The position numbers and the translations under genes were made by a program. The notes below the pieces were generated by a model. It was not told the DNA's origin. It worked only from the letters and a program-made list of their open reading frames with translations, and did no database searches. Positions 44,406 through 53,014 of a stretch of DNA of 54,456 nucleotides are shown here, in pieces; the stretch's first letter is position 1; each line of letters begins with the position of its first letter. The stretch lies in contig JAHFTQ010000014.1 of NCBI GenBank assembly GCA_023265455.1, positions 1 to 54,456 on the forward strand, written 5' to 3'. This DNA comes from Parachlamydiales bacterium (GTDB lineage Bacteria > Chlamydiota > Chlamydiia > Chlamydiales > Rhabdochlamydiaceae).

Positions 44406-45367
44406 GAACGATCCTTATTTTCATCAGTAGGGTTTTCTTTGCGATGGAAGAGGGGCTTTTCTTCGCGCCTCAAACCGCTTTTGATGTCGTGAATTGTAAA
44501 ATTCCGTTTTTCGCTGGCAAATGCCGCTTGCAGCCCTGGAATATTTTGCTGAAAGTAAAGGGAATTTTGCTCTGTGCCCAAAAATTCGATATTGTAGATC
44601 AAAGGAGCCGTGCTGTATTCGCGGATCGTAATCTGGGCATTGGCAAAAATGGAGGAGGCGAACCCAGGTGTATTTAAATGAATCGTCGTTTCATTCACGC
44701 TATTGGTTTGCATGATGACGATCTGACTGACCATTCTTTCAAAGAGAGCGAGCACTTCGGGTTTAAGTAGCGTATAGGCCGGGGCAGACTCAGGAGCAGG
44801 GGCAATGAAGAGAGGCCCTAGTGAAGAAGAGGCTGGCAAGATGGCAGCTTCGGCAGCTTGCTGAGAAGATTGCTGCTTTTTAAAAGTGATCTTTTCTTCT
44901 TCTTTGTCCTTGATCTCTTCAGACACAATTTCTTTTGCAGTCTCTTCTGGGATAGAGGGTCGAAGTGGAGCCGAAGCCGTGGGCTTGCTCTCGACTTTTT
45001 CGAGCGGGGGTGCCACCTGAGAGGAGGCTTTAGCAGCAGCGGCGGCTTGTTCAAGGGCCGTGGCTTCTTCAGCGGTTTTTTGCTGCTGAGACTGTCTTTT
45101 TTCACTCTCGCCGACTTTTTGGATTTTGGGAAATTTATCGGCTTTTTTAACGCCTTCTACAGGTTTGTCAAGTGAGGTAGCTCCGGAGCGGAGTGCAGCT
45201 TTGGTGTCTTCTTCAGCCTCTTCTTGTCTTTTTTTACGCTTCTTTTGTTCTTCGTTGGACTTGTCGATTTTCATCAAGTCTTTAAACTTTTCCGTGCCGG
45301 GTTTGGCGGGTTCATTAGGGCGGCGAGGAGGTGGAATAGAGCCTGGTATTTTTGTCACGTCTGCCAT
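44402..45367 (-). CDS. sctP: CdsP-like T3SS protein (SctP position, CT671 homologue)
   Basis: A 321-residue, strongly charged protein. The N-terminal 190 residues are Pro/Lys/Glu/Ala-rich low-complexity sequence (SIPPPRRPNEPAKPGTEKFK) with probable coiled coil (EEQKKRKKRQEEAEEDTKAA). The C-terminal part is folded (VSQIVIMQTNSVNETTIHLN), resembling the type III specificity-switch domain. Sequence identity to known SctP is not obvious; the name rests on order (between sctO and sctQ) and architecture. Needle-length control is the expected role. Confidence 0.75.
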   Translation of the reverse strand: MADVTKIPGSIPPPRRPNEPAKPGTEKFKDLMKIDKSNEEQKKRKKRQEEAEEDTKAALRSGATSLDKPVEGVKKADKFPKIQKVGESEKRQSQQQKTAEEATALEQAAAAAKASSQVAPPLEKVESKPTASAPLRPSIPEETAKEIVSEEIKDKEEEKITFKKQQSSQQAAEAAILPASSSLGPLFIAPAPESAPAYTLLKPEVLALFERMVSQIVIMQTNSVNETTIHLNTPGFASSIFANAQITIREYSTAPLIYNIEFLGTEQNSLYFQQNIPGLQAAFASEKRNFTIHDIKSGLRREEKPLFHRKENPTDENKDRS

Positions 45368-45370
45368 TTT

Positions 45371-45874
45371 TTAATGTTTTCTTTTTTTTTCAGTTTTTTT
45401 GAGGTTATGCATCGCGCTACCCATTTCATCGCCTGCGACTTCTTCTTTGTGGGTGAGCTCTTTTTGGACCTCTTTTTCCCACTCACTATGATGGATTTTG
45501 AGTTTTTCGACATCCTTTTGCTTTTTAAAGAGGTCTTGACGGGCTAGTTCAACTTGGGTTTGGGCTGCATCAACCACTTTTTGCTGGGCTTCAACTTTGA
45601 GCTCTTCAGCTTTGAGATTTTCGGTGACCATCTTTAAATACTGTTTCATCTGCTGGATTTTATCAGTGCCTGTTCCAGCATCGAGTTTTTCGCGGAGCTG
45701 GGTGAGCTTGGCTTGGTAGTGCTCTTTGACCTCATCTCGCTTTTTCTTAAGGTTGGCGAGTTTCCCTTCTTCCTCTTCGAGGATCCGTTTTTTCTCCGCT
45801 AGGACTTTTTCCGATTCTTCTAGTCTTTTTTGCTTGATAGCAACGAGTTGATCAAGAGGGTATTTCTCATTCAT
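45371..45874 (-). CDS. sctO: T3SS stalk protein SctO (CdsO)
   Basis: A 167-residue, almost continuously helical coiled-coil protein ([39 protein letters not shown]), like YscO/FliJ. In the family it inserts into the ATPase hexamer and links it to the export gate. It overlaps sctN by 4 bp and precedes sctP by 3 bp. Composition alone would fit many coiled coils; the position makes the identification reliable. Confidence 0.88.
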   Translation of the reverse strand: MNEKYPLDQLVAIKQKRLEESEKVLAEKKRILEEEEGKLANLKKKRDEVKEHYQAKLTQLREKLDAGTGTDKIQQMKQYLKMVTENLKAEELKVEAQQKVVDAAQTQVELARQDLFKKQKDVEKLKIHHSEWEKEVQKELTHKEEVAGDEMGSAMHNLKKTEKKRKH

Positions 45875-47187
45875 TTGAATAGTGCTTGGAGTTGCTGCAA
45901 TGTCTCTTCGAAAGTGGAGCGCTCTTCGATATGTTGCTTCAGGAAGCGTCTGGCTTTATCGATGTATTTGATTGCAAAATCGGCTTCTTTATCGGAGCCA
46001 GGTTTATATTCACCGATCCGGATGAGGAGCTCATTTTCTTTGTATTTGGCTAACACTTCTCGGAGTTTTCCAATCAATTGCACATGCTCGGCTGGAATAA
46101 TGTTGGTGAGCACCCGGCTAATAGAGCTAAGGAGGTCGATAGCGGGAAAATGATACTGCCTAGCCAGTTCGCTCGATAAAATGATATGGCCATCTAAGAT
46201 CGAACGGACTTCATCGGCAACAGGTTCATTGAGATCATCGCCAGCTACCAGAATCGTATAAAAAGCTGTAATGGAGCCGCGCTCGGAATTGCCAGAGCGT
46301 TCAAGAAGGCGAGGCAGGGTTGCAAAGACAGAAGGGGTGTAGCCAGCTCTAGCAGGGGGCTCACCGGCTGCGAGTCCAATTTCCCTTAAAGCTCTCGCAA
46401 AGCGTGTGACGGAATCCATCATCAAGATGACGGTTTTGCCTTGCTCGCGGAAATACTCGGCAATGGCAGTCCCCACGTAAGCGGCATTAAGCCGCATCTG
46501 GGCGGCTTGGTCAGAGGTGGAGACGATGATGACGGACCTTGCTAACCCTTCGGGCCCTAGGTCGTTTTCAATAAATTCACGCACTTCGCGTCCTCGCTCT
46601 CCGATCAGGGAGATCACATTGACATCGGCTTTGGCATAGCGGGCGATCATACCAAGGAGGGTCGATTTTCCAACGCCGGCAGCAGAGAAAATCCCCATCC
46701 GCTGTCCTTTTCCGACGGTGAGCGCGCCGTCAATGCAGCGGACGCCCGTTGGGAGGGGCTCGGTGATCATTTTCCGTTTCAAAGGATCGGGAGGCGTATT
46801 GATGACAGGAAAGCTCTCTTCTAAAACGAGGGGTCCTTTGGTCTCTTCATCGAGGGGATTGCCAAGGCCATCTAAGATGCGACCCAGTAATTGAGGGCCG
46901 ACTTTGATTTGCATCGACATGCGCATCGGAATCACTTCTGAGGAGGGGCCAATGCCGCTCATCTCTCCTAGAGGGGAGAGGATGACTTCATCTTTTGTGA
47001 ATCCGACAACTTCAGCCATAAGAGGCTCGCCTGCTCGTTTGATCAGGCAGACTTCTCCCATTTTGATTTGGGGAATGACGGCGCGGATGAGCATGCCGAC
47101 GATTTCGGTGATTCTTCCATGGACGGTCGTCAGCTCGAGATCTTCGAGATGGTTGATGAGTTTATCGAAATGAGAGCCGTTTTCCAT
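45871..47187 (-). CDS. sctN: T3SS ATPase SctN (CdsN)
   Basis: Hexameric ATPase that unfolds and detaches substrates from chaperones at the export gate. The 438 residues contain Walker [16 protein letters not shown] (about 168-180), Walker [21 protein letters not shown] and the hallmark [20 protein letters not shown]. The N-terminal beta-barrel ([15 protein letters not shown]) and the chaperone-binding C-terminus are complete. Distinguished from flagellar FliI and F1 beta by context and motif wording. Confidence 0.97.
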   Translation of the reverse strand: MENGSHFDKLINHLEDLELTTVHGRITEIVGMLIRAVIPQIKMGEVCLIKRAGEPLMAEVVGFTKDEVILSPLGEMSGIGPSSEVIPMRMSMQIKVGPQLLGRILDGLGNPLDEETKGPLVLEESFPVINTPPDPLKRKMITEPLPTGVRCIDGALTVGKGQRMGIFSAAGVGKSTLLGMIARYAKADVNVISLIGERGREVREFIENDLGPEGLARSVIIVSTSDQAAQMRLNAAYVGTAIAEYFREQGKTVILMMDSVTRFARALREIGLAAGEPPARAGYTPSVFATLPRLLERSGNSERGSITAFYTILVAGDDLNEPVADEVRSILDGHIILSSELARQYHFPAIDLLSSISRVLTNIIPAEHVQLIGKLREVLAKYKENELLIRIGEYKPGSDKEADFAIKYIDKARRFLKQHIEERSTFEETLQQLQALFK

Positions 47188-47190
47188 GAA

Positions 47191-47832
47191 TTAGAGCTGA
47201 ATGTTCATTAAGGTTCTCGTCACCTCGACAGCTTTTGACAGCATGATGGAGGCATATTCAATCTCTTGCTGGGCGTGGGCGAGTTTCAATTGAATGGCTA
47301 AGAAATCAGCGGGGTTGATGCTATCGCCTTTTTTGCTCATGTCCTTAAGCTGTTCCTGCGCTGCGGCAAGATTTCCTTGTCCTTCAGAGACGTAATCGAG
47401 AAACTTGCCTAGGATGCCTCCACCTGAAGGAGTGGGTGGCGGAGGAGTTTTAGCCCCCATGTCGGTATTGGCGGCTTTGAGATAGGAGTTTGCATCGGTG
47501 AGTTTGCTGCGGAGCGTATGCCTTTGCGAAGGCTTTAACTTGAGATTTTTGGTCTGCAGATCGTTGTTGATATCACCGAGCATGCCCTGCGCTGAATTGA
47601 CCTGAGCCAGTAAAGAATCAAACGTGGGGCCCTTCATCAGCGGTGTCTGGTTCTGGACTAAATCAAACGGGGAAACACCGGGGGGTTGCTTTGTCTCTGC
47701 AGGTTGCTGCGCAGCCTTTTCCATATACGACTCAAAGGATTTCCCCTGAGTTGCATCTTGAGTGGGCCCTCCCGGCAGCTTATCTTCGCCGATTTTGCGA
47801 GTGGGATCTAAACGGTCAGGACGATCGACCAT
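47191..47832 (-). CDS. T3SS operon protein, CT668 homologue
   Basis: A 213-residue protein of unknown function between cdsG and sctN, the position of CT668 in Chlamydia. The N-terminal third is Pro/Gln/Asp-rich and probably disordered (GGPTQDATQGKSFESYMEKA). The remainder is helical with a Pro/Gly break (KTPPPPTPSGGGILGKFLDY). The C-terminal helix (EIEYASIMLSKAVEVTRTLM) resembles an inner-rod protein (SctI) end, so it may be the rod; that is inference. Confidence 0.72.
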   Translation of the reverse strand: MVDRPDRLDPTRKIGEDKLPGGPTQDATQGKSFESYMEKAAQQPAETKQPPGVSPFDLVQNQTPLMKGPTFDSLLAQVNSAQGMLGDINNDLQTKNLKLKPSQRHTLRSKLTDANSYLKAANTDMGAKTPPPPTPSGGGILGKFLDYVSEGQGNLAAAQEQLKDMSKKGDSINPADFLAIQLKLAHAQQEIEYASIMLSKAVEVTRTLMNIQL

Positions 47833-48275
47833 TATTTTCCTTTCTTTTTCTTGGTTTCGCCTTGAACAGGAGTCGGCTGTTTTTTAACGAATTTTTCGAT
47901 GAATTCCATAGCGGTAGAGGCCATGGTTTTTACATTGGCATCCCCTGATTTTTTCATCGCTTCTTTCAGCAGCGTCTCACCTTTATCAGCATCTTTAACT
48001 GTCAGAGCTGTGCTGAGCCCTAGCATAGCGCGAGCCATTTCATTATTAGGGTCGGCCTTCAGCACTTCTTCAAACCGTTTGCAGGCTTGCTGCAGCTCAA
48101 GTTTGAGAAGGTGAACGTAGCCGAAGCCGACTTTAGGAAGCTCATTTTCAGGCTGTAGAAGTTGGGCAGCGCGGAACAGCTTGAGAGCGGCATCTTCGTC
48201 GGTTTGCCCGGCAGCGATAAAGCCTGACTCGAGAAGAACCACGAAATCGTCTTTGTATTTTTGTAGTTGTGCCAT
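47832..48275 (-). CDS. Needle chaperone CdsG-like TPR protein (CT667 homologue)
   Basis: A 147-residue helical protein with TPR-like repeats (AALKLFRAAQLLQPENELPK; RFEEVLKADPNNEMARAMLG). The C-terminus is very basic (ETKKKKGK). In Chlamydia, CdsE and CdsG hold the needle protein CdsF before secretion, similar to YscE/YscG. Here cdsE and this gene bracket sctF in the same order. It overlaps the following CT668-like gene by one base. Confidence 0.82.
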   Translation of the reverse strand: MAQLQKYKDDFVVLLESGFIAAGQTDEDAALKLFRAAQLLQPENELPKVGFGYVHLLKLELQQACKRFEEVLKADPNNEMARAMLGLSTALTVKDADKGETLLKEAMKKSGDANVKTMASTAMEFIEKFVKKQPTPVQGETKKKKGK

Positions 48276-48292
48276 TTTATATTTCCTATAAC

Positions 48293-48541
48293 TTACTGAG
48301 TTTTTTGGTTTCGGACTGCCGCATTGATCATCGACATGACCTGAGAAATCAAGTTCGAAAGAGAGTCCCCAATCTGGGTCACCTGGCTCATCTGAAACTG
48401 GATGAGTAGAAACCTGCCGGGTGTTGCAAGCGATGATCGGCTAGCCAATTGTTTAACTTGGACAACCAGTCCGCTTTGGATCTTTTGGTATTGTTTGATT
48501 AAATCACCAAAAGAAAGGGTACACCATTGTGAGAGAGCCAT
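48293..48541 (-). CDS. sctF: T3SS needle protein SctF (CdsF)
   Basis: An 82-residue helical-hairpin protein that polymerises into the needle. The C-terminal helix (SNLISQVMSMINAAVRNQKT) matches the needle-family polymerisation segment. The one Cys (residue 7) is near the N-terminus; Chlamydia CdsF also contains Cys residues, linked to redox control of the needle. Between cdsE and cdsG, exactly as CT665-CT666-CT667. Confidence 0.85.
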   Translation of the reverse strand: MALSQWCTLSFGDLIKQYQKIQSGLVVQVKQLASRSSLATPGRFLLIQFQMSQVTQIGDSLSNLISQVMSMINAAVRNQKTQ

Positions 48542-48548
48542 TTTTTAC

Positions 48549-48785
48549 CTATTTTTTGTTAGCGATTCTATTGAGCACTTTTTGCAGAGCTGTATATCCG
48601 TGAAGGAGGACCCCTAGATTATCTAGGTCGGGACCTTTTGTTCCCTGCCGCAGCTGGTTTTTAATTTCTTGGATTTTTGCTTCAGCATTCTTCGACAGTT
48701 CGCGTGCTTTGCTCGGATCTTTTTTAAGATCTTTCTCAAGATCGAACTCAAACAGTGCCTTAGGCGTTTTTTCTAGACCATACAT
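48549..48785 (-). CDS. Needle chaperone CdsE-like protein (CT665 homologue)
   Basis: A 78-residue helical protein without Cys (FEFDLEKDLKKDPSKARELS; LRQGTKGPDLDNLGVLLHGY). Size, position directly upstream of sctF, and helical hairpin character match CdsE, the small partner chaperone of the needle protein. Sequence similarity is too low to decide alone. Confidence 0.78.
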   Translation of the reverse strand: MYGLEKTPKALFEFDLEKDLKKDPSKARELSKNAEAKIQEIKNQLRQGTKGPDLDNLGVLLHGYTALQKVLNRIANKK

Positions 48786-48804
48786 AAATAACCCCTTTCT
48801 TCCA

Positions 48805-50490
48805 TTATTGCAGATTGTAGTTAATCTTAAATTTTAATCCATCTTTTTCAAGGAATACCATCGATTGGGAAATTTCGGTAATCGTCATCCCATCGAGGGT
48901 ATCTCCTAACGTAAGGATCTTGCCATTGATCACAACGAACTGGTTTTCCCCATCTTTTTTGGAGTAGCCCATCACTTTATAGGAGTTGCTCAGGTCGACA
49001 AGAGAGCTTTCTTCGGAGGTATAAACCACGAAATTTTTCAGCATACGAATGCCTGAAAGGGCCTTAAGTTCTTTGATGAGGAGATTAAATCTAGCCTCAT
49101 CTTTCCCATCGATACGGCCGGATAAGACGAGTTCTCCGTCGGTGAGTTGATAAGTGACGTTATTAAAGCCCCTTTCTAAAAGCATGCTTTGGAGCTGAGT
49201 TGTGAGATTGCCTTCGATGACGACTTGGTTGTCTAGCTTATCCAGGTAGGGAAAATTAATATTTAAGTAGTCTGATAGTGCTTGAGATTGGTCGGCTGTT
49301 TGGAGGTAGCCTCGGACCACAAATTTTCCAGGTGAGGGCGAATGGATGGAGATGCCTTGCCAAGCGGGATTTGTCATGAGAAGAGCGTTGATATTAGACC
49401 AGACATATTCATCGATCACAACAGTATCTTCGATGGCGCTTAAAAAATGGAGGCCATTGAGTTGATAGATCAGCTCCTGCTTTTCAATTGGAGTTAGAAC
49501 ATGTCCTGTTAAGAAGAGTTTTCCAGAGCCGTCATTGTAAGAGGATTGGATGCCAGGGTATTTTTTGAGAATTTCGCCAATCTGTTCGCTCTCATGTTTA
49601 ACGGGAATTGAGATGGGTTCGCTCTGAAATAGAGAGATCATGCCCACCAAGAGGGTGATGAGGGCACATCCTAAAATGCCGATTAAAATGAGTTGTTTTT
49701 TGGAAATGATCGTCTCGCGCCAATCTTTAACAAGAACAGATTCGGCTGCAGGAGATATTTCTTCGACAGGAGCTGGAGCTTCTGAGATCAGAGTTTCCCT
49801 TGTTTGTTCGCGGTCGATCACTAAAAAAGTGGTTGTTCCCAAGGAGATTTGGTCTTGAGAGGCCAGTGTATATTGTCCGGTGATGGGTTTGCCGCCCACT
49901 AGCGTGCCGTTGCGACTTCCCAGGTCTTCAATCACCACTTGGTCGCTTTCATTGATGGAGAGGCGGGCGTGCTGGCGAGAGACGCTTAAATCTTGAAAGA
50001 TAATATCACACACTTCAGGGTCTTTTCCCAGGGTGTAGATTTTTCCTTTTTGCATGTAAAATTCGGCGCCCGTATTAGGTCCGGTGATCACTTTAATCAT
50101 CCAGCGGGCTTCAGGCAGCGATGCTGTCGAAAGAGAGGAAAGATCGCCAGAGTCTTCTAACAGACTGGGAGAAAAATCACTAGGAGTTGGAAGCTTTTCG
50201 CTGAATCTAAAAAAGGTATTGCCGACCTGGATGATGTCGCCTTCTCTAAGCAGCACAGGGTCTGTGATGATTTTTCCGTTTTGCGTGGCGGGGTTGACAG
50301 AGCTGAGGTTTTCTAAGGTGTACCCTTCAGGTGTTAGCCTGCAAATGACGTGTTTGCGAGACACCATGGAATCTTCCAATACAATTCCCACGATGTCGCG
50401 ATCACGGCCGAGCGACCACTCAGTCCCTTCTTCGAATCGTAAAATGAGTCCTGCAAGAGGACCCTCTTCGCCTATTAAATATCCTGCCAT
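48805..50490 (-). CDS. sctD: T3SS inner-membrane ring protein SctD (CdsD) with two FHA domains
   Basis: Inner-ring component of 561 residues with one transmembrane helix (about 264-288). The cytoplasmic part contains two FHA domains: residues about 10-97 (GRDRDIVGIVLEDSMVSRKH) and 130-227 (GKDPEVCDIIFQDLSVSRQH, then DLGSRNGTLVGG with the canonical GSRNGT). The second retains the phosphothreonine-binding Arg/Ser/Asn set. The periplasmic part has BON-like ring modules (GKLFLTGHVLTPIEKQELIY). Chlamydial CdsD is over 800 residues, so this one is shorter. FHA plus an operon kinase suggests phospho-dependent assembly. Confidence 0.92.
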   Translation of the reverse strand: MAGYLIGEEGPLAGLILRFEEGTEWSLGRDRDIVGIVLEDSMVSRKHVICRLTPEGYTLENLSSVNPATQNGKIITDPVLLREGDIIQVGNTFFRFSEKLPTPSDFSPSLLEDSGDLSSLSTASLPEARWMIKVITGPNTGAEFYMQKGKIYTLGKDPEVCDIIFQDLSVSRQHARLSINESDQVVIEDLGSRNGTLVGGKPITGQYTLASQDQISLGTTTFLVIDREQTRETLISEAPAPVEEISPAAESVLVKDWRETIISKKQLILIGILGCALITLLVGMISLFQSEPISIPVKHESEQIGEILKKYPGIQSSYNDGSGKLFLTGHVLTPIEKQELIYQLNGLHFLSAIEDTVVIDEYVWSNINALLMTNPAWQGISIHSPSPGKFVVRGYLQTADQSQALSDYLNINFPYLDKLDNQVVIEGNLTTQLQSMLLERGFNNVTYQLTDGELVLSGRIDGKDEARFNLLIKELKALSGIRMLKNFVVYTSEESSLVDLSNSYKVMGYSKKDGENQFVVINGKILTLGDTLDGMTITEISQSMVFLEKDGLKFKINYNLQ

Positions 50491-50494
50491 TTCA

Positions 50495-50875
50495 TTAATC
50501 TTTTAAGGTTTCTTTTTTCCAGTAGTCGAGATAATTGATAAATTCCTCGAGGCTGTCTTTAAATGCCTTGTAACTCATCTCATACGGTAAACTTAAAGAG
50601 AGTGTCAAGCAACTTTCGTCTTCTTTGAGTCCTAGAGTGGATCCGCCAGTTCCTTGTCCTAAAAAGTTCGCCTTCATCGCCAGCATGAGAAATTCTTCCC
50701 GGTTATCAGAGGGTAAAGGTCCGACATCGGATAGCAAGTAATAACCAGGCTCTAAATCTTTTATCGCAATGTTAAAGGCCCCGAATTTCAAATGTTGGAA
50801 CTTAAACTCATCCTGTGGAGGAGGAGACTCCAATTTCAAATCCTCACATAATTGGGGTAAATGGGCCTTTAACAT
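50495..50875 (-). CDS. T3SS chaperone, CesT/SycE-like (CT663 homologue)
   Basis: A 126-residue acidic protein with the alpha-beta-beta-beta-alpha pattern of class I secretion chaperones: helix 1 LPQLCEDLKLE, strands FGAFNIAIKDLEPGYYLLSD and CLTLSLSLPYEMSYKAFKDS, final helix LEEFINYLDYWKKE. First gene of the T3SS operon, 4 bp before sctD, as CT663 in Chlamydia. The client is unknown. No promoter was recognised upstream; the leader reaches the palindrome at 50902-51073. Confidence 0.8.
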   Translation of the reverse strand: MLKAHLPQLCEDLKLESPPPQDEFKFQHLKFGAFNIAIKDLEPGYYLLSDVGPLPSDNREEFLMLAMKANFLGQGTGGSTLGLKEDESCLTLSLSLPYEMSYKAFKDSLEEFINYLDYWKKETLKD

Positions 50876-50901
50876 CTTCTCTCATTCCTCACCGCTACTT
50901 A

Positions 50902-51073
50902 AGACCTCTTGCGCAACTCAGGGTTCGTCGATTTTCGGGTTCTTTTGAGCCTACTTTTCAATTGTTTTCGCGGGGGTAATATCAACTTTCGTATATTACC
51001 CCCGCGAAAACAATTGAAAAGTAGGCTCAAAAGAACCCGAAAATCGACAGAACCTGAGTTGCGCAAAAGGTCT
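50902..51073. repeat. 172-bp near-perfect palindrome (MITE-like) between clpX and the T3SS operon
   Basis: Two 81-bp arms (50902-50982 and 50993-51073) are complementary at about 77 of 81 positions around a 10-bp centre. The ends read AGACCTCTTGCGCAACTCAG / CTGAGTTGCGCAAAAGGTCT, reminiscent of insertion-sequence termini. It contains no gene and no clear target-site duplication was found. Transcribed, it would form a very stable hairpin, either ending clpX transcription or being carried into the T3SS leader. Confidence 0.85.
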
Positions 51074-51138
51074 ACACAAGCTGCGGCTGCTGTCTGTAAT
51101 TCTATTCATTTCAGAATAAGTATGCAATTGAAAAATGC

Positions 51139-52359
51139 TTAAGCTGAGCGTTTGACTTTGGGAGGAGTGTTATCTAGGATGCACTCTTTATCAATGAAGA
51201 TTTCGCGGATGGTGGGATCCGAAGGGGCATCAAACATGAGGTTCATGAGCAGGCTTTCGACAATCATTCTCAGAGCTCTGGCTCCTGTTCCCGTTGCTTT
51301 GGCGCGCTCTGCCATAACGCGGAGGGCCTCGGGAGAGAAGTGAAGCTCGATGTCTTCTTCGGCAAATAGCCGTTTGTATTGTTTGACGATGGCATTTTTA
51401 GGTTTGACGAGGATATCAACGAGATCTTCCGTTGTCAGCTCATTGCAATTGGCAATACTATTGAAACGGCCGACGAACTCGGGGATCATGCCAAATTGGA
51501 TGAGGTCTTCGGGTTCAACTTTGGAAAGGAGATAATTGGTTTCGTGAGTATCAAAGACTTGCGTTTCACCGGCGCTAAACCCAATAGTGCTGCGGCCGAG
51601 ACGTTTAGCAATGATCTTATCCAGGTGAACGAAGGCTCCGCCCACGATGAAGAGGATGTTCTCCGTGTTGACTTTGATATACTCTTGGTTAGGGTGCTTG
51701 CGTCCTCCTTTAGGAGGAACATTAGCGACGGTTCCCTCGACAATTTTGAGAAGGGCTTGTTGGACGCCTTCCCCAGAAACATCCCTTGTAATGGAGACAT
51801 TGCTAGTCGTTTTGCGGATTTTATCGATTTCATCGACATAGATGATTCCGTGCTCAGCGCGGGCAACATCGTAATCGGAAGCTTGTAAGAGGCGTAAAAT
51901 GATGTTTTCGACGTCTTCGCCAACATAGCCAGCTTCTGTCAAAGTCGTTGCATCGGCAATGGCGAATGGGACATCTAAGATCTGCGCAAGAGTTCTGGCC
52001 ATGAGAGTTTTTCCAGATCCCGTCGGGCCTAGAAGGAGGACATTGGATTTGCTGTAGGCAACATCGGTCTCTTTCCCCAGAGAGCGGATTCTTTTATAGT
52101 GGTTATAAACACCCACCGAAATGGTTTTTTTAGCTCTTTCTTGGCCGATGACGTACTCGTCGAGTTTTTCTTTAATCTCTTTGGGTTTTAAGAGACGCAG
52201 CTCATGATGGACAGCTTTTTTTTCAATGATGTCCATGCAAAGGCGGGTGCATTTGTCGCAGATAAAAGCCTGGGGACCCGAGATGAGCTTTTCAACAGCT
52301 TCTTCAGATCTTCCGCAGAAGGAACAGGTTGTAGGTGGCTTAGTGTTGTTGGTTGTCAT
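51139..52359 (-). CDS. clpX: ATP-dependent Clp protease ATP-binding subunit ClpX
   Basis: AAA+ unfoldase of 406 residues that feeds ClpP. An N-terminal zinc domain ([25 protein letters not shown]) precedes the AAA+ core: Walker [15 protein letters not shown], Walker [11 protein letters not shown], sensor region and the ClpP-docking IGF tripeptide in [11 protein letters not shown]. It is cotranscribed with clpP (7 bp apart) and tig, in chlamydial order (CT705-CT707). Confidence 0.97.
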   Translation of the reverse strand: MTTNNTKPPTTCSFCGRSEEAVEKLISGPQAFICDKCTRLCMDIIEKKAVHHELRLLKPKEIKEKLDEYVIGQERAKKTISVGVYNHYKRIRSLGKETDVAYSKSNVLLLGPTGSGKTLMARTLAQILDVPFAIADATTLTEAGYVGEDVENIILRLLQASDYDVARAEHGIIYVDEIDKIRKTTSNVSITRDVSGEGVQQALLKIVEGTVANVPPKGGRKHPNQEYIKVNTENILFIVGGAFVHLDKIIAKRLGRSTIGFSAGETQVFDTHETNYLLSKVEPEDLIQFGMIPEFVGRFNSIANCNELTTEDLVDILVKPKNAIVKQYKRLFAEEDIELHFSPEALRVMAERAKATGTGARALRMIVESLLMNLMFDAPSDPTIREIFIDKECILDNTPPKVKRSA

Positions 52360-52366
52360 ACTTAAA

Positions 52367-52969
52367 TTAGGCTACAGGGGCCATCTTGGGGGGTTGAGAA
52401 GCGATTTTATCGATGAGACCATATTTTAAAGCCTCTTCAGGATTCATGTAGAAATCACGATCGGAGTCTTCGATAATTTTTTTAATCGATTGACCGGTGT
52501 TTTCGCTGATCACGGCGGCACAAATTTGCTTTTGGGCAAGAATTTCCTTAGCTTGAAGCTGGATATCAGCTGCAGTCCCGGTGGCGCCTCCCGCAGGTTG
52601 GTGGATCATGATTCGGCTATTGGGAAGGGCAAATCGTTTCCCTTTGGTCCCTGCTGAGAGTAAGAGCGCTCCCATGGAAGCGGCCTGTCCAAGGCAATAG
52701 GTATTAATATCATATCCCATGAACCGCATGGTGTCATAGATAGCTAGACCCGATGAAATATAGCCGCCTGGAGAATTGATATAGACGCTGATATCTTTTT
52801 TAGGATCTTCAGCGCGGAGGAACAGCATTTGGGCGATCACTGTATTGGCAACAGGGTCATTGATCTCGGTTCCAAGAAAGATAATACGATCTTTCAAGAG
52901 GCGGGAATAGATATCCATCGCCCGCTCGCCGCGGCCTGTATCTTCGATGACATAGGGAACTTGGTACAT
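52367..52969 (-). CDS. clpP: ClpP protease subunit (second paralogue, ClpP2-like)
   Basis: A 200-residue ClpP with an intact triad: Ser98 in [14 protein letters not shown], His123 in [13 protein letters not shown] and Asp172 in [15 protein letters not shown]. It is the closer match to canonical E. coli ClpP and directly precedes clpX, so it is probably the ClpX-docking subunit. The other paralogue is at 19733. Both have complete active sites. Confidence 0.96.
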   Translation of the reverse strand: MYQVPYVIEDTGRGERAMDIYSRLLKDRIIFLGTEINDPVANTVIAQMLFLRAEDPKKDISVYINSPGGYISSGLAIYDTMRFMGYDINTYCLGQAASMGALLLSAGTKGKRFALPNSRIMIHQPAGGATGTAADIQLQAKEILAQKQICAAVISENTGQSIKKIIEDSDRDFYMNPEEALKYGLIDKIASQPPKMAPVA

Positions 52970-53014
52970 ATGAAATCCTATCAGTTATGACCCTTAATAT
53001 TGCTGATTGGACAG

